Below are positions 7,338-16,980 of a DNA stretch of 60,430 nucleotides, one piece after another. Origin of the DNA: an uncultured Monoglobus sp. (GTDB taxonomy: Bacteria; Bacillota; Clostridia; Monoglobales; Monoglobaceae); assembly GCA_947585115.1 (NCBI GenBank), contig CANPWW010000005.1:1-60430 (forward strand). The letters are read 5' to 3'. Numbering within the stretch: the first letter of the stretch is position 1; each line of letters opens with the position of its first letter. A program made the translations under genes and the position numbers. Below the pieces are notes generated by a model, which saw only the letters and a list, made by a program, of their open reading frames with translations, searched no databases and was not told the origin of the DNA.

Positions 7338-9125
7338 TTATTGCGAAACGGACACGGTGTGCTCAATTTGTCCTCCCGCACCCGCCGAAAGCTCACGGCA
7401 TGTATCGTTTACAGCCGCTAACCATACGGCGTTATCCGCTGTATACATTAGCGGAAAGGATTGACTTTCCTCCGATGTCGTTCCGTCATAATTCTTTTTT
7501 GTATATTTCCATTCCCCGTAATCGACCGTTTTCAGGCCGTACTTGATACCCTCATACATGATCGCGTCATTATATGAATAGTATTCACCCGGATGAAGCG
7601 CTTTGTCGGAGCTGTGATCTTCGGCTCCAATCGGGACACTATACAGAGTTGAAGGTTCATCCGATGATCCAGATGTGTATAAATACATGACCCTCTCAAA
7701 ATTACTTCCGTTGTATTTAAAGAGATAATACTCCGATTTTAAACTGTTATTTATAGCAGCGGTACAAGCCGAAACCGCGCAAATATAGTTTTCGTTATTA
7801 TACTGGTGCACAAAAACGTCTCTGCGCGCCGCTGACGCAAAATAGTTGTTAAGAACCGGAACTTCGTTGCTCATATACGGCTGTCCGTCCGCGCCGATTT
7901 CGTAGATCTGCAAATATACATTTTGTTTATATCCATAACCCACCGATCTGGCAGCGCCGCTCTCTTTCGGATCCTCAAGGCAGACCGCGCATAAAGCTAT
8001 CATTTCGGCGTGACTGTCATTGTCAAAGTCGCTGATATACTTTGAAATAAGTCCGTAAGGCGCGGGGCCGTGTCCTTGAGCATAAATTGTTCCCGGACTA
8101 ACAATGCCGAATGTTGAACGGAGATATCCGTCATAGTAGCTTTCTAAAACCGCCTTCTCATCTTCGGGCACAACAAACTCCTTATCGGGCAGAGACGCGT
8201 AATCCTCTTCTTTCGGGAAAGGATCGTACCATATGGGCTGCAAGGTCATAGTTTTTACCCATGAATAGTCATATTCGTATCTTAAACCGTTTTTGACGTA
8301 CTCTTTCCTGTCGTTTTCTGAAATGAAATTTTTGTATGTGCTCTCATCTTTGGCGTCATAAGGGTAGGACGGCCATTCGTTAAGCGTATTATATTCCCCG
8401 TTCGGTAAAAGAGCTTTCCATCCCGCGAAGCGCTTGTCCTCGGTATCGTCAAGCGTGGGAAGCGGAATATCGGAGTTGTCCTTTGCCTCTATATCATCTA
8501 CGATCTTTTGTCCGTTTTCGTCTTTAAATTGAATATTGAATGGATACAGCGTTTCCCCAATGTATAGCGTATTGTCCTCATTGTCAAATTTGCATGTCGT
8601 TTGAAATAAATTCTTAAACTCAAGATAGGTATTTCCGTATTTTATGGGAATATATACGTATCCGTTTATCGTTTCAACTTTAGCCTCCAGTTGGCCCCTC
8701 CCATGAACTTCCTGAACTGTCGGCTGACCAGTTGCGATACTGTTTGATATTTCATTGGTATAATAGAATTTATAGCTGCTTACTCCCTCAATAAACTCTA
8801 CGCGGTGAGAATAATCATCATTTTTAACAATGGTGAGTTTTTTTGCCTCATCATCCCATGTAAGGTCATATTTGTCCGGATTGCCGTCTTTGTTATAAGC
8901 TTCAACCATAGGCGCGGCAGGAATCATAATAATATTCTCGTCGGTTATAAACGGTGGTGTCTTCGGGAAATCCACTTTTGTCATAACACCGTTCGATAAA
9001 TAGGAGATATTAACAGCTCTGCCGGGCACATCATAACTTTTAAGAGAACATGAGGACAACGCAAATAATGACAGCATTGCCAAGATGGGTAATATTTTTA
9101 TCAATAATATACGTTTAAATTTCAT
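7338..9125 (-). CDS. Lipoprotein with stalk-like N-terminus and FG-GAP-like module, tandem copy B
   Basis: The protein has 595 residues. It starts with a lipoprotein signal peptide (lipobox LSSC, Cys about 26). Residues about 45-195 resemble the copper amine oxidase N-terminal (stalk) domain: alternating short beta strands such as DENIIMIPAAPMVEAYN and INGYVYIPIKY. About 210-240 matches an InlB-type beta-grasp/FAGW segment (PLPTLDD...KRFAGWKALLP). About 350-420 has YISDFDNDSHAEMI, a calcium-type Asp-rich loop as in VCBS/FG-GAP propeller repeats. It is clearly homologous along its full length to the next gene (9154-10908), for example the identical run PKEEDYASLPDKEFVVPEDE. Function unknown; a surface-exposed binding protein is likely. 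Confidence 0.72.
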   Translation of the reverse strand: MKFKRILLIKILPILAMLSLFALSSCSLKSYDVPGRAVNISYLSNGVMTKVDFPKTPPFITDENIIMIPAAPMVEAYNKDGNPDKYDLTWDDEAKKLTIVKNDDYSHRVEFIEGVSSYKFYYTNEISNSIATGQPTVQEVHGRGQLEAKVETINGYVYIPIKYGNTYLEFKNLFQTTCKFDNEDNTLYIGETLYPFNIQFKDENGQKIVDDIEAKDNSDIPLPTLDDTEDKRFAGWKALLPNGEYNTLNEWPSYPYDAKDESTYKNFISENDRKEYVKNGLRYEYDYSWVKTMTLQPIWYDPFPKEEDYASLPDKEFVVPEDEKAVLESYYDGYLRSTFGIVSPGTIYAQGHGPAPYGLISKYISDFDNDSHAEMIALCAVCLEDPKESGAARSVGYGYKQNVYLQIYEIGADGQPYMSNEVPVLNNYFASAARRDVFVHQYNNENYICAVSACTAAINNSLKSEYYLFKYNGSNFERVMYLYTSGSSDEPSTLYSVPIGAEDHSSDKALHPGEYYSYNDAIMYEGIKYGLKTVDYGEWKYTKKNYDGTTSEESQSFPLMYTADNAVWLAAVNDTCRELSAGAGGQIEHTVSVSQ

Positions 9126-9153
9126 TTAATTTCCTTCTTTATAAGAATTTATA

Positions 9154-10908
9154 TTATTCATACTCCGGAACCGAAACAGTGCGCGCGGTTTGCTCTTCTG
9201 AATATAATAAAAATTCATACATAGTATCATCTATCGACGCTATCCATACAGCGTTATCGGCGGTATACATCGGTTTTAACGATCTACTCTCTTCGGTCGT
9301 TGTGCCGTCATAATTATATCTGGTATAGTTCCACGTGCCGTAATCGGCCACTTTTAGGCCGAATTCCATACCCTCGTACATAACCGCGTCATTATATGAA
9401 TAATATTTGCCGGGATAGACCTCTTCTCCGTCGTCATAATAGTTTTTCGCGTTATCCGGCACATTGTACAGTCCGACACCATCGGAATATCCGGGGTCTA
9501 ACAAACAATAAACTCCTTCAAATTTGTTACCGTTGTATTTTAATAAACGATGCTCAGCGCCCATATTTCGATTTACACCGGCGCTGCATGATGTCGCGCA
9601 TATATAGTTCACGTTGTTATATTGGTGAACAAAAACCGTTCTGCGTGCTACCGCGTAATAATTATTGTAGAACACGGGGCGTTCGTCTTTAAGGCACGGC
9701 TGTCCATCCTCGCCTATCTCATAAATTTGCAGACATATATTATGACCAACGTCTCCGTCGCCGGCGATGGCGCACACGGTGATCATTTCAGCGTGATCAT
9801 CATTATCAAAATCGCTAACGTATCTTGTTATGAGCCCGCTCGGCGCCTCGGTCAATTCCTTTCCGTAAGTTGTGCCCGGAGGTATAATGCCGTATATCGA
9901 GCTGAGATATCCTTCATAGTAATTCTCGAAAAGCGCCTTTTCATCTTCGGGAACGACAAACTCCTTGTCGGGAAGTGAGGCATAGTCTTCTTCTTTTGGA
10001 AAATGATCATACCATATCGGATATAATGTCATGGTTTTTGCCCATGAATAATCATAAATGTGACTCAAATCATTACGGATATACGCTTTCCTCTGAGATG
10101 TTTTCAGCGTGTTATTATATGTGTCGATTTGACCTAAGTCTACGTCATATGTGCTCGCGGCAAGCGATCTGTATTCTCCGTTCGGCAGCACGGCTTTCCA
10201 GCCCGCAAAGCGTTTGCTTTCGGTGTCCTCAAGAACGGGCAGCGGCACATCCGATTCGCTTTCCACCCGAATATCATCGGCGATATTCTCCCCGTTTTCG
10301 TCCTTAAAAGCAATATTGAACGGATAAAGCGCTTCGCCTATGTAAAGCATATTTTCGTTGTAATCAAATCGGCAACTTGTGGAACAAATCCTTCCGACGC
10401 CCAAAGGAACAGTATTATATTTTATCGGCAAATACAAACGGCCGTTGATCGTTTCCGGAGCGCAGACTAATTCCTCATTTGAATACGCCTCTTTTGATGG
10501 ATCATATTTGGGTTCCTCGCCCCTGATTCTTTGTCCGGTTTGATAATAATCTCTGCGGTTCGGGTTTCCATCGAAATATTCCACCCGATAAGCATAATTA
10601 TTATTCATTGTCAATGTCAGCTTATGCTCCTCGTCGTTCCACGCGATTTGGTATTGGTCGCTGTTATCGAATTGATTATACGCGTCAATGAGCGGCGCGA
10701 CCGGTACCATTATGCGGCCCTCGTCCGCGATAAAAGGCTTCGTGTCGGTGAACTCCACCTCTTTGAACACATCACCCGACGGAATACTGATCCTGATATC
10801 CTTTGTGGCGTCGGCCGCCTCTTCCGCCAGACAAGCCGGAAGTATAACCGCCGAAGCTATAATTGCTGCTAATAATATAATCGTAAAATAAACCCGCTTT
10901 GTTGTCAT
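9154..10908 (-). CDS. Lipoprotein, tandem copy A of the pair
   Basis: The protein has 584 residues, with a lipoprotein signal (lipobox LPAC, Cys about 26) and the same domain order as its neighbour: stalk-like beta region, KRFAGWKAVLPNGEY segment, YVSDFDNDDHAEMI loop and a C-terminal MYTADNAVWIASIDDT stretch. ATG 10908 has AGGAGGG upstream and follows a consensus promoter. The two copies arose by tandem duplication, the spacer being only 28 bases. The regions between the shared blocks differ clearly, so the duplication is not recent. No enzymatic motif is seen. Confidence 0.72.
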   Translation of the reverse strand: MTTKRVYFTIILLAAIIASAVILPACLAEEAADATKDIRISIPSGDVFKEVEFTDTKPFIADEGRIMVPVAPLIDAYNQFDNSDQYQIAWNDEEHKLTLTMNNNYAYRVEYFDGNPNRRDYYQTGQRIRGEEPKYDPSKEAYSNEELVCAPETINGRLYLPIKYNTVPLGVGRICSTSCRFDYNENMLYIGEALYPFNIAFKDENGENIADDIRVESESDVPLPVLEDTESKRFAGWKAVLPNGEYRSLAASTYDVDLGQIDTYNNTLKTSQRKAYIRNDLSHIYDYSWAKTMTLYPIWYDHFPKEEDYASLPDKEFVVPEDEKALFENYYEGYLSSIYGIIPPGTTYGKELTEAPSGLITRYVSDFDNDDHAEMITVCAIAGDGDVGHNICLQIYEIGEDGQPCLKDERPVFYNNYYAVARRTVFVHQYNNVNYICATSCSAGVNRNMGAEHRLLKYNGNKFEGVYCLLDPGYSDGVGLYNVPDNAKNYYDDGEEVYPGKYYSYNDAVMYEGMEFGLKVADYGTWNYTRYNYDGTTTEESRSLKPMYTADNAVWIASIDDTMYEFLLYSEEQTARTVSVPEYE

Positions 10909-10961
10909 ATAATTCCCTCCTATTGTTATTAATTATAGCGGATAAAGCGCTGATTAATGAA

Positions 10962-10990
10962 ATTATAACATTTAGTATAATTATTGTCAA
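10962..10990 (-). promoter_or_regulatory. Promoter of the tandem lipoprotein operon
   Basis: On the minus strand TTGACA (10985-10990) and TATAAT (10962-10967) are separated by 17 bases. The leader to ATG 10908 is about 47 nt. Confidence 0.78.
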
Positions 10991-11099
10991 TAATTTGAGC
11001 GGATTATTTCGATTTTTAGAAAAAACAATTATTCTGTCTTAAAATATATACGCGCAGCTTACGTGGGTTTGCTCCGCGACGAAACGCTTGTTCACGCCG

Positions 11100-11708
11100 T
11101 CAGCGGTCGAGAGCCTCGCAGATTGAGAACTCGTATTCTTTGTAGGAGCCGGCGGTGACGGCGCAGGGGAGCGGGCGCGAATCGCGGAATATCTCGTTTG
11201 TTTCGGGGCTTATCTCAAGGCGCAGCGGCGAGACGCCGAGGCCCTCTCCGCTCATTTTGAGGCAGCTTTCCTTGATCGTCCACAGTCTGAAAAATCTGCG
11301 GTCCCTGTCGCCTAAATCTTTAGCGGAGTTTATGTAGCTTTGCTCGATTTCGGTAAAGACCCGTCTCATTATCTCAAGGTGGGCGGCCGTGACCCTTTCG
11401 ATATCGCAGCCGATCGGCGCGCCGCCGTAGGCGAACATGACAATCCCGCCCGAGTGGGAAATATTAAAGTGCGCGCCGCCGCAGACGAGCTTGCCGTTTG
11501 CGCTGACCCTGATATCCGCGGCCGAAAATCCGCGCTTTTCAAGCTCGCGCTCTGTGAGCCGCCACGCGCCAAGGCTGAGCTTTCTGTCGATCGCGTTTCT
11601 GTATTTCAAAATATAATGTTTCCGCCAGTCTGGTATCCCGTCAAGCGCCCGCGGCTCAAACGCGGGGTCGGGAAGAACCGCGGCGTTTTCAAAACAATAC
11701 TCCGCCAT
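11100..11708 (-). CDS. 4'-phosphopantetheinyl transferase (Sfp type)
   Basis: The enzyme moves the phosphopantetheine arm of CoA to a conserved serine of acyl or peptidyl carrier proteins. The 202-residue product shows the family signatures: FNISHSGG (about 78-85), GCDIERV (about 98, metal-binding Asp and Glu) and WTIKESCLKMSGEGL (about 142, Glu and Lys). This length is usual for the Sfp class. GGAGG stands 7 bases before ATG 11708. No polyketide or peptide synthetase is near, so it may serve fatty acid synthesis or a distant cluster. It lies alone on the minus strand, divergent from the lyase gene. Confidence 0.87.
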   Translation of the reverse strand: MAEYCFENAAVLPDPAFEPRALDGIPDWRKHYILKYRNAIDRKLSLGAWRLTERELEKRGFSAADIRVSANGKLVCGGAHFNISHSGGIVMFAYGGAPIGCDIERVTAAHLEIMRRVFTEIEQSYINSAKDLGDRDRRFFRLWTIKESCLKMSGEGLGVSPLRLEISPETNEIFRDSRPLPCAVTAGSYKEYEFSICEALDR

Positions 11709-11858
11709 TTGATATTCCTCCGATTTTAAACTTTGTTTTCTCTGAATTATATTTTATCACAGGCCTTTTAAAAACACAACCGATTTTTGCGCGTCTTGAA
11801 TCTTAAAAACGATATGGCAAAAAATCAAAGTTTTCAGCCTAACATGACAAGAATTATA

Positions 11859-11887
11859 TGGAAATCATGTATTTATTGCTGTATAAT
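11859..11887 (+). promoter_or_regulatory. Probable promoter of the lyase/AKR/MATE genes
   Basis: TGGAAA (11859-11864), 17 bases, then TATAAT (11882-11887) with TG one base upstream. The -35 is weak, so an activator may be needed. Confidence 0.45.
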
Positions 11888-11931
11888 TATATTTAATGTT
11901 AATTTAAAATCACCCAAACGGAGGACGAGTG

Positions 11932-14112
11932 ATGATAAAGCTGCATTTTGAAAAAACATACAATTGTGACAGAAAGAGAGAGCACATATATTTCGGCGCG
12001 CCGTTTAAAAGAGGCGCGCTGCCCGAGGCGCGCGGCGCTTTGGTCGACGGCGCGGGAAACGCGCTGCCCTCAGACCTGAGAGCCTTGTCGCGCTGGGACG
12101 ACGGCAGCGTCAAGTGGCTGTTCGTTCGGGGCATGGCCGACCTGCCGAAAAACGCCGCGATCGACTATTATTTCGATACCGACAAAAACGACCGCGGGGA
12201 GTTTGAGCCCGTGGAATTTGACGGGAATACTGTTAATGTGGGGGAACTTAAAATAATCCTTTCGAACAGGCCGAACCGAATTTTTGAAAGCGTAAATTTT
12301 ATGTGCCGTGACTTGGGCGAGTGCGTCTCGGCTCCTGTTCTCACAGACGCGGACGGCATGGTTTACGACTATAAAACCGACAGGATCGGCATAAAAGAAA
12401 CCGGCCCGCTCTGCACGGTCGTCAATCTCGAGGGCAGTCACACGGGCGGTGGCAGGTCATACGCGGCGCGGATAAACCTGACGTTTTGCGCCGAGAAAAA
12501 TCAATTCGAGCTCGCGTACACGCTAACAAACACGACAAGCGAGCCTCTTGAAATAAAGTCGCTGAGCATAAACCACAAAAGACTGTCCGCGCCAACCCGC
12601 AGCGCGGTCGCGATAACCAACCATGAGACAGAATATTTGGTCGGGGAAAGCGCGGAGCTTGAGATCGGCGCCGAGCGGCTTTTGTATGAGCCTAACGAGC
12701 ATAACGCGGAAGTGTTTTACGGCTCGTTTTTCGTCGACAGCTCGGACGATGAGACAGGCCTATGCGCAACGATATTCCAGCCGCAGCAGAACTATCCCAA
12801 AGGGCTGCGCTCCGACAGAAGTGGTTTCCGCGTTGACCTGGTTCCCGAGGGCTCCGAAAGCATCGTCATGCAGAGCGGAATGGCGAGGGAGCAGAAGGTC
12901 CTGTTCATATTTCACGAAAATGAGGATCTAAAGAGCCTCAACAACCGAAGCATAATTTACCAGATGCCCGACAGACCCGCGATAAGCCCTAAGGTTTTCG
13001 AGGAATCGGGCGCGTTTGAGGATATATTCCGAGGCAATACAAGCGACGATATCGAGATATTTTTGATAAACAAGGCCGACGAGCACGCGCGCTGCTACGG
13101 CATGCTCAACTGGGGCGACTCGCCGAACATGGGCTACACCAATCAGGGCCGCGGCGGCGGAGAGCTTGTGTGGACCAACAACGAGTACGACTATCCCCAC
13201 GCCTGCGCGCTGATGTACGCGCGCACAGGCATCAGGCGGTACATGGACTATCTCATGGTCTCGGCCAGGCACCAGATCGACGTGGACATCTGCCACTTCA
13301 GCGACGATCCGCGGCTATACGGCGGGCAATGGGAGCACACCAACGGACACTGCAAAAACGGCAAGATCGCTTGTAGCCACCAGTGGGTCGAGGGTCTGCT
13401 CGACCTGTACCACCTGACAGGAGACGACGAGGCGAAAAGCGCCGCGATCGGCATAGGCGAAAACGTAATTCGTCTGCTTGATGATCCCGTGTTCCGAAAA
13501 GGCGGACGCGCAAGCGCCAGAGAGACCGGCTGGGCGCTGCGCACCCTGACCGCGCTGTATGTTGAGACAAACGACGAACGCTGGCTCGAAAAATGCGGCC
13601 GCATAGTCGGGCATTTCAAGCAGTGGCGCGACGAGTACGGGCTGTGGCTCTCGCCATACCTTGAGAACACGGCAATCAGGGTCGTGTTTATGATATCGGT
13701 GGCGGTGGGCAGCCTGATGAGGTATTACAGGGTGAAGCCCAATCCCGAGATAAAAGACATGATAATCGCCGCGGTGGACGACCTGCTCGAAAACGCGCGG
13801 CTTGAAAACGGGCTGTTTTATTACAAGGAGCTGCCGAGCCTCAAACGAAACGGCAACAATCCGCTGGTGCTTGAAGCTCTGGCGGCGGCCTACGAACTGA
13901 CTGGCGACAAAAAATATCTCACAGCAGGCCTGCCAACGCTCAGATACGTTATGACGTTCAGGGCGTCGGGCCTGCCCGGCGGCAAAAAGACAGTATACGG
14001 CGACGCGGTGCTGTGCGGCGCGGCGAGCACAAAGGGCTTCGCTCAAATGTTCGTGCCCTTCGCTTCGTTCCTGAGCGCCTGCGGCCGCGCGGGCATTGAT
14101 ATTAACAATTAA
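11932..14112 (+). CDS. Exo-rhamnogalacturonan lyase-like protein (PcRGLX/YetA family)
   Basis: The product has about 726 residues and no signal peptide, so it should act in the cytoplasm. It has the three-part build of the PcRGLX/YetA family: an N-terminal RIFT-barrel type beta domain (about 1-90, SRWDDGSVKWLFVRG), a central beta-sandwich (about 90-360) and an alpha/alpha barrel (about 380-720). Family-typical residues cluster in the last part: NNEYDYPHACALMYARTG, GGQWEHTNGHC, and SHQWVEGLLDLY. Characterised relatives remove unsaturated units from rhamnogalacturonan I, a pectin fragment imported from the gut lumen. ATG 11932 is chosen with GGAGG 7 bases upstream. The aldo/keto reductase follows after 14 bases. 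Substrate is inferred from the family only. Confidence 0.75.
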   Translation: MIKLHFEKTYNCDRKREHIYFGAPFKRGALPEARGALVDGAGNALPSDLRALSRWDDGSVKWLFVRGMADLPKNAAIDYYFDTDKNDRGEFEPVEFDGNTVNVGELKIILSNRPNRIFESVNFMCRDLGECVSAPVLTDADGMVYDYKTDRIGIKETGPLCTVVNLEGSHTGGGRSYAARINLTFCAEKNQFELAYTLTNTTSEPLEIKSLSINHKRLSAPTRSAVAITNHETEYLVGESAELEIGAERLLYEPNEHNAEVFYGSFFVDSSDDETGLCATIFQPQQNYPKGLRSDRSGFRVDLVPEGSESIVMQSGMAREQKVLFIFHENEDLKSLNNRSIIYQMPDRPAISPKVFEESGAFEDIFRGNTSDDIEIFLINKADEHARCYGMLNWGDSPNMGYTNQGRGGGELVWTNNEYDYPHACALMYARTGIRRYMDYLMVSARHQIDVDICHFSDDPRLYGGQWEHTNGHCKNGKIACSHQWVEGLLDLYHLTGDDEAKSAAIGIGENVIRLLDDPVFRKGGRASARETGWALRTLTALYVETNDERWLEKCGRIVGHFKQWRDEYGLWLSPYLENTAIRVVFMISVAVGSLMRYYRVKPNPEIKDMIIAAVDDLLENARLENGLFYYKELPSLKRNGNNPLVLEALAAAYELTGDKKYLTAGLPTLRYVMTFRASGLPGGKKTVYGDAVLCGAASTKGFAQMFVPFASFLSACGRAGIDINN

Positions 14113-14126
14113 AAGGAGGAGCAAAA

Positions 14127-15257
14127 ATGACCGGGCTTTTAAATTCAGTCAAAAAACTGGGATTCGGATTTATGCGGCTGCCGCTCACCGACAGCGAGGA
14201 TCCGAAAAGCATAGACTATGATTTGGTATGCGAAATGGTTGACCGCTTTATCGAGCGCGGATTCTCGTACTTCGACACAGCCTACGGCTATCACGGCGAG
14301 CTGTCGGAAACCGCGGTGAAGCGCTGCCTGACCGACCGATATCCGAGAGACAAATACATACTGGCCGACAAAATGCCGATAATACGCGTAAAGGGCGGCG
14401 GCGAGTACCAAACGTATTTTAGCGAGCAGCTGCGCCGCTGCGGAGCGGAGTACTTCGACTTCTATCTTCTGCACAACATGTGCAGAGACAGATACGACAA
14501 CACGGTGAAATTCGGCGGCTTTGAGTTCCTCAAAGGGCTGAAGGAGCGCGGTCTCGCCAAGCACATAGGATTTTCGTATCACGACAGCGCGGAATTTCTG
14601 GACAGGGTGCTGACCGAGCACCCCGAGATAGACTTTGTGCAGCTGCAGCTCAACTATCTTGACTGGAACAGCGCGGCGATACAGTCGGGCGCGTGCTACG
14701 AGACCGCCCGCCGCCACGGAAAGCCCGTCATCGCCATGGAGCCGGTCAAGGGCGGCACACTGGCGAGCCTGCCGAAGGACGCCGAGGCCGAGTTCAAAAA
14801 GGCGGGCATGAACGCCTCGCCCGCGTCGTACGCGATCCGATTCGCCGCGTCGCTCGAGGGCTGCATGATGGTTTTAAGCGGCATGAGCAGCGCGGAGCAA
14901 ATGCTCGACAACACATCAAACATGGCCGATTTCAGACCCCTGAGCGGCCGCGAGCGGGAAACTCTCGATCGCGTCACAGGGATAATAAACAAGAACGCGA
15001 CGCCCTGCACCAACTGCAAATACTGCACCGAGGAGTGCCCGAAGGACATAAACATACCGGCGTATTTCGGGCTATATAATATGTTCAGAACGACAGGCAA
15101 AAAATCGGGCATGTACTACCGCAGAGTTTCGCTGAACCGAGGCCGCGCGTCCGACTGCGTGAAATGCGGAAAATGCGAAAAGGCCTGCCCTCAGCACATA
15201 AAGATACGCGATGAGCTTGAAAAGTTCGCGGAGATATACGAGAGCGACCAGGATTGA
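14127..15257 (+). CDS. Aldo/keto reductase with two ferredoxin-type [4Fe-4S] motifs
   Basis: The 376-residue protein begins with an aldo/keto reductase barrel: GFGFMRLPL, the catalytic Asp and Tyr in YFDTAYGYH (about 49-54), the Lys in ILADKMP (about 80) and His in YLLHNM (about 112). The C-terminal 100 residues hold CTNCKYCTEECP (about 294-305) and CVKCGKCEKACP (about 341-352), each able to bind a 4Fe-4S cluster. Such fusions are common in anaerobes and are thought to use ferredoxin-linked electrons. It starts with AAAGGAGGAGC upstream and is 14 bases after the lyase gene, so it probably reduces a sugar or keto-acid product of that pathway; this is inferred from context. Confidence 0.85.
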   Translation: MTGLLNSVKKLGFGFMRLPLTDSEDPKSIDYDLVCEMVDRFIERGFSYFDTAYGYHGELSETAVKRCLTDRYPRDKYILADKMPIIRVKGGGEYQTYFSEQLRRCGAEYFDFYLLHNMCRDRYDNTVKFGGFEFLKGLKERGLAKHIGFSYHDSAEFLDRVLTEHPEIDFVQLQLNYLDWNSAAIQSGACYETARRHGKPVIAMEPVKGGTLASLPKDAEAEFKKAGMNASPASYAIRFAASLEGCMMVLSGMSSAEQMLDNTSNMADFRPLSGRERETLDRVTGIINKNATPCTNCKYCTEECPKDINIPAYFGLYNMFRTTGKKSGMYYRRVSLNRGRASDCVKCGKCEKACPQHIKIRDELEKFAEIYESDQD

Positions 15258-15290
15258 TTTTCTGAAAACAATTTTCGGGGAGATGTCGAT

Positions 15291-16691
15291 TTGGAAAAAT
15301 TAAAAAAGATATTTCTTGTAAAAAACAACAACGAGCTGATACTGCGCGGCAGCATCGTCAAAGCGCTGTTCCTCATCGCCTCGCCCATAATCGTGACCAA
15401 CCTGCTGCAGCACATGTACAACCTGACCGACACGTACTGGCTGGGCAAGATAGGCACGGGGCCGCAGGCGGCCATCTCGATGGTGTCGCCCATACAGAAC
15501 ACCGTTATAGCGTTCGGGCAGGGCATAACCATGGCGGGCTCGATACTTATGGCGCAGTACATCGGCGCGGACAAACCCGACAAGGCGCGGCACATGGCAA
15601 ACCAGATATTTCTGACCGCCATGATCTTTTCGCTGTTCTGCACGACCGCGCTTGTCGTCTGCACGCCGCTTATTACCGCGTGGATAGGCGCCTCGGGCGA
15701 GATATTCGACTTAGGCAACATATACCTTCGAATAGTTATGCTCGACACGCCACTCTTGTTTATAATCAATATTTTCTCGGCCGTCAACCAGTCGCAGGGC
15801 AACACGGTGTTCCCCATGCTTTTGAACCTTTTGGGAATACTGATAAACATGGTGCTGGACCCGCTGTTTCTGATGGTCCTCAGGTGGGGCATAGGCGGTG
15901 TGGCCCTCGCCACTCTGCTTTCAAAGGTGCCCTGCGCGGCCGTGGGTATGAAATATCTGCTCAGCCGCAAAAACGATATTCACCTTGAGAAAAACATGCT
16001 CAGGCCGCAAAAAAAGATGATCAGACAGATCATCTCGGTGGGACTGCCGACCGCGATAGGCAGCAGCACCATGCAGTTCGGCTTTGTGCTTATGTCGAAA
16101 AACGTGTACGTTTTCGGCCCGTCAGCAATGGCGGCTTACGGCATAGGCAACAGGATCAACGGAATAATCACGCTGCCCTCGACCGCGATAGGCTCCGCCA
16201 CATCAACCATAGTCGGCCAGAACCTGGGCGCGGGCCAGCTCAAGCGCGCGGAACACGGCTACCAAATCGCCACATTCGGCGGCGTTGTGCTGCTGTTCTG
16301 TCTGGGACGGCTGTTCTCCTACCGTCCGTTCGGCAACGCCGCCGCGGGCCTTTTGACCTCGGACAGCGAGGTGCTGTCGATGGCGGTGGACTTTCTTTCG
16401 ATAATGGCGTTCTGGTGCTTCACAAACAACGTCTATAACTGCACAATGGGGCTTTTGAACGCCTCGGGCAGAACCAAGATAACAATGCTGATCGAGGCGG
16501 CGCGCCTCTGGGTGTTCCGCTTCGCCACGATATTCTTCTGCCAGAAAGTGCTGCACATGGGCGTTGAGAGCATATGGTACTCGGTGGTCGTCAGCAACGG
16601 ACTTTCGGCGGCGATACTATTTCTCCTCTACCTCAGCCGCATCTGGGCCCGGGACACCCTCGGCATCAGCAAACGCCCGAGCGTATCATAA
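15291..16691 (+). CDS. MATE family multidrug/sodium antiporter
   Basis: The 466-residue protein has twelve predicted membrane helices in two halves, with family sequences such as ITNLLQHMYNLTDTYWLGKIG-like (about 38-58), QYIGADKPDKARH and, in the second half, GIGNRINGIITLPSTAIGSA. It starts with TTG at 15291, with GGGGAG 8 bases upstream; an ATG at 15283 is out of frame. MATE transporters export cationic drugs or metabolites in exchange for sodium or protons. It follows the aldo/keto reductase by 33 bases on the same strand and may share its transcript. A repeat element starts just after its stop. Confidence 0.88.
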   Translation: MEKLKKIFLVKNNNELILRGSIVKALFLIASPIIVTNLLQHMYNLTDTYWLGKIGTGPQAAISMVSPIQNTVIAFGQGITMAGSILMAQYIGADKPDKARHMANQIFLTAMIFSLFCTTALVVCTPLITAWIGASGEIFDLGNIYLRIVMLDTPLLFIINIFSAVNQSQGNTVFPMLLNLLGILINMVLDPLFLMVLRWGIGGVALATLLSKVPCAAVGMKYLLSRKNDIHLEKNMLRPQKKMIRQIISVGLPTAIGSSTMQFGFVLMSKNVYVFGPSAMAAYGIGNRINGIITLPSTAIGSATSTIVGQNLGAGQLKRAEHGYQIATFGGVVLLFCLGRLFSYRPFGNAAAGLLTSDSEVLSMAVDFLSIMAFWCFTNNVYNCTMGLLNASGRTKITMLIEAARLWVFRFATIFFCQKVLHMGVESIWYSVVVSNGLSAAILFLLYLSRIWARDTLGISKRPSVS

Positions 16692-16694
16692 AAT

Positions 16695-16825
16695 CGCGCG
16701 GCCAAGGCCGCCCAGCTGCCTCCTCCCGGGAGGAGGTGGATTTTCGCCAAAGGCGAAAAGACGGAGGTGGGAACGTAGTGATTAGTAATTAGCGAATAGT
16801 GATTAGACTCCCCCACGGGGCGAGC
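16695..16825. repeat. Composite intergenic repeat, copy 2
   Basis: GCGGCCAAGGCCGC, then CCTCCTCCCGGGAGGAGG, the hairpin TTTTCGCC-AAA-GGCGAAAA, GACGGAGGTGGGAACGTAG, an AGTGATTAGTAATTAGCGAATAG tract, and CTCCCCCACGGGG. Order and sequence follow copy 3 at 27.7 kb closely. Confidence 0.75.
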
Positions 16826-16946
16826 CTATTTTTTATATCCGCTGTGTTTGTGGGCGAGGCAAACGAGCGACCCGCATAAAATATTTGCCGCATATGTGAA
16901 TATTTGTAAAGCCTCTCCCAAACTGTTATGTATTTTTAAATTTTCA

Positions 16947-16975
16947 TTGACGTTTTTGGAATAATATGATAAAAT
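16947..16975 (+). promoter_or_regulatory. Promoter of the structured leader RNA
   Basis: TTGACG (16947-16952), 17 bases, TAAAAT (16970-16975). The expected start falls at about 16981, exactly the first base of a 14-base-pair terminal stem. Confidence 0.72.
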
Positions 16976-16980
16976 AAATT

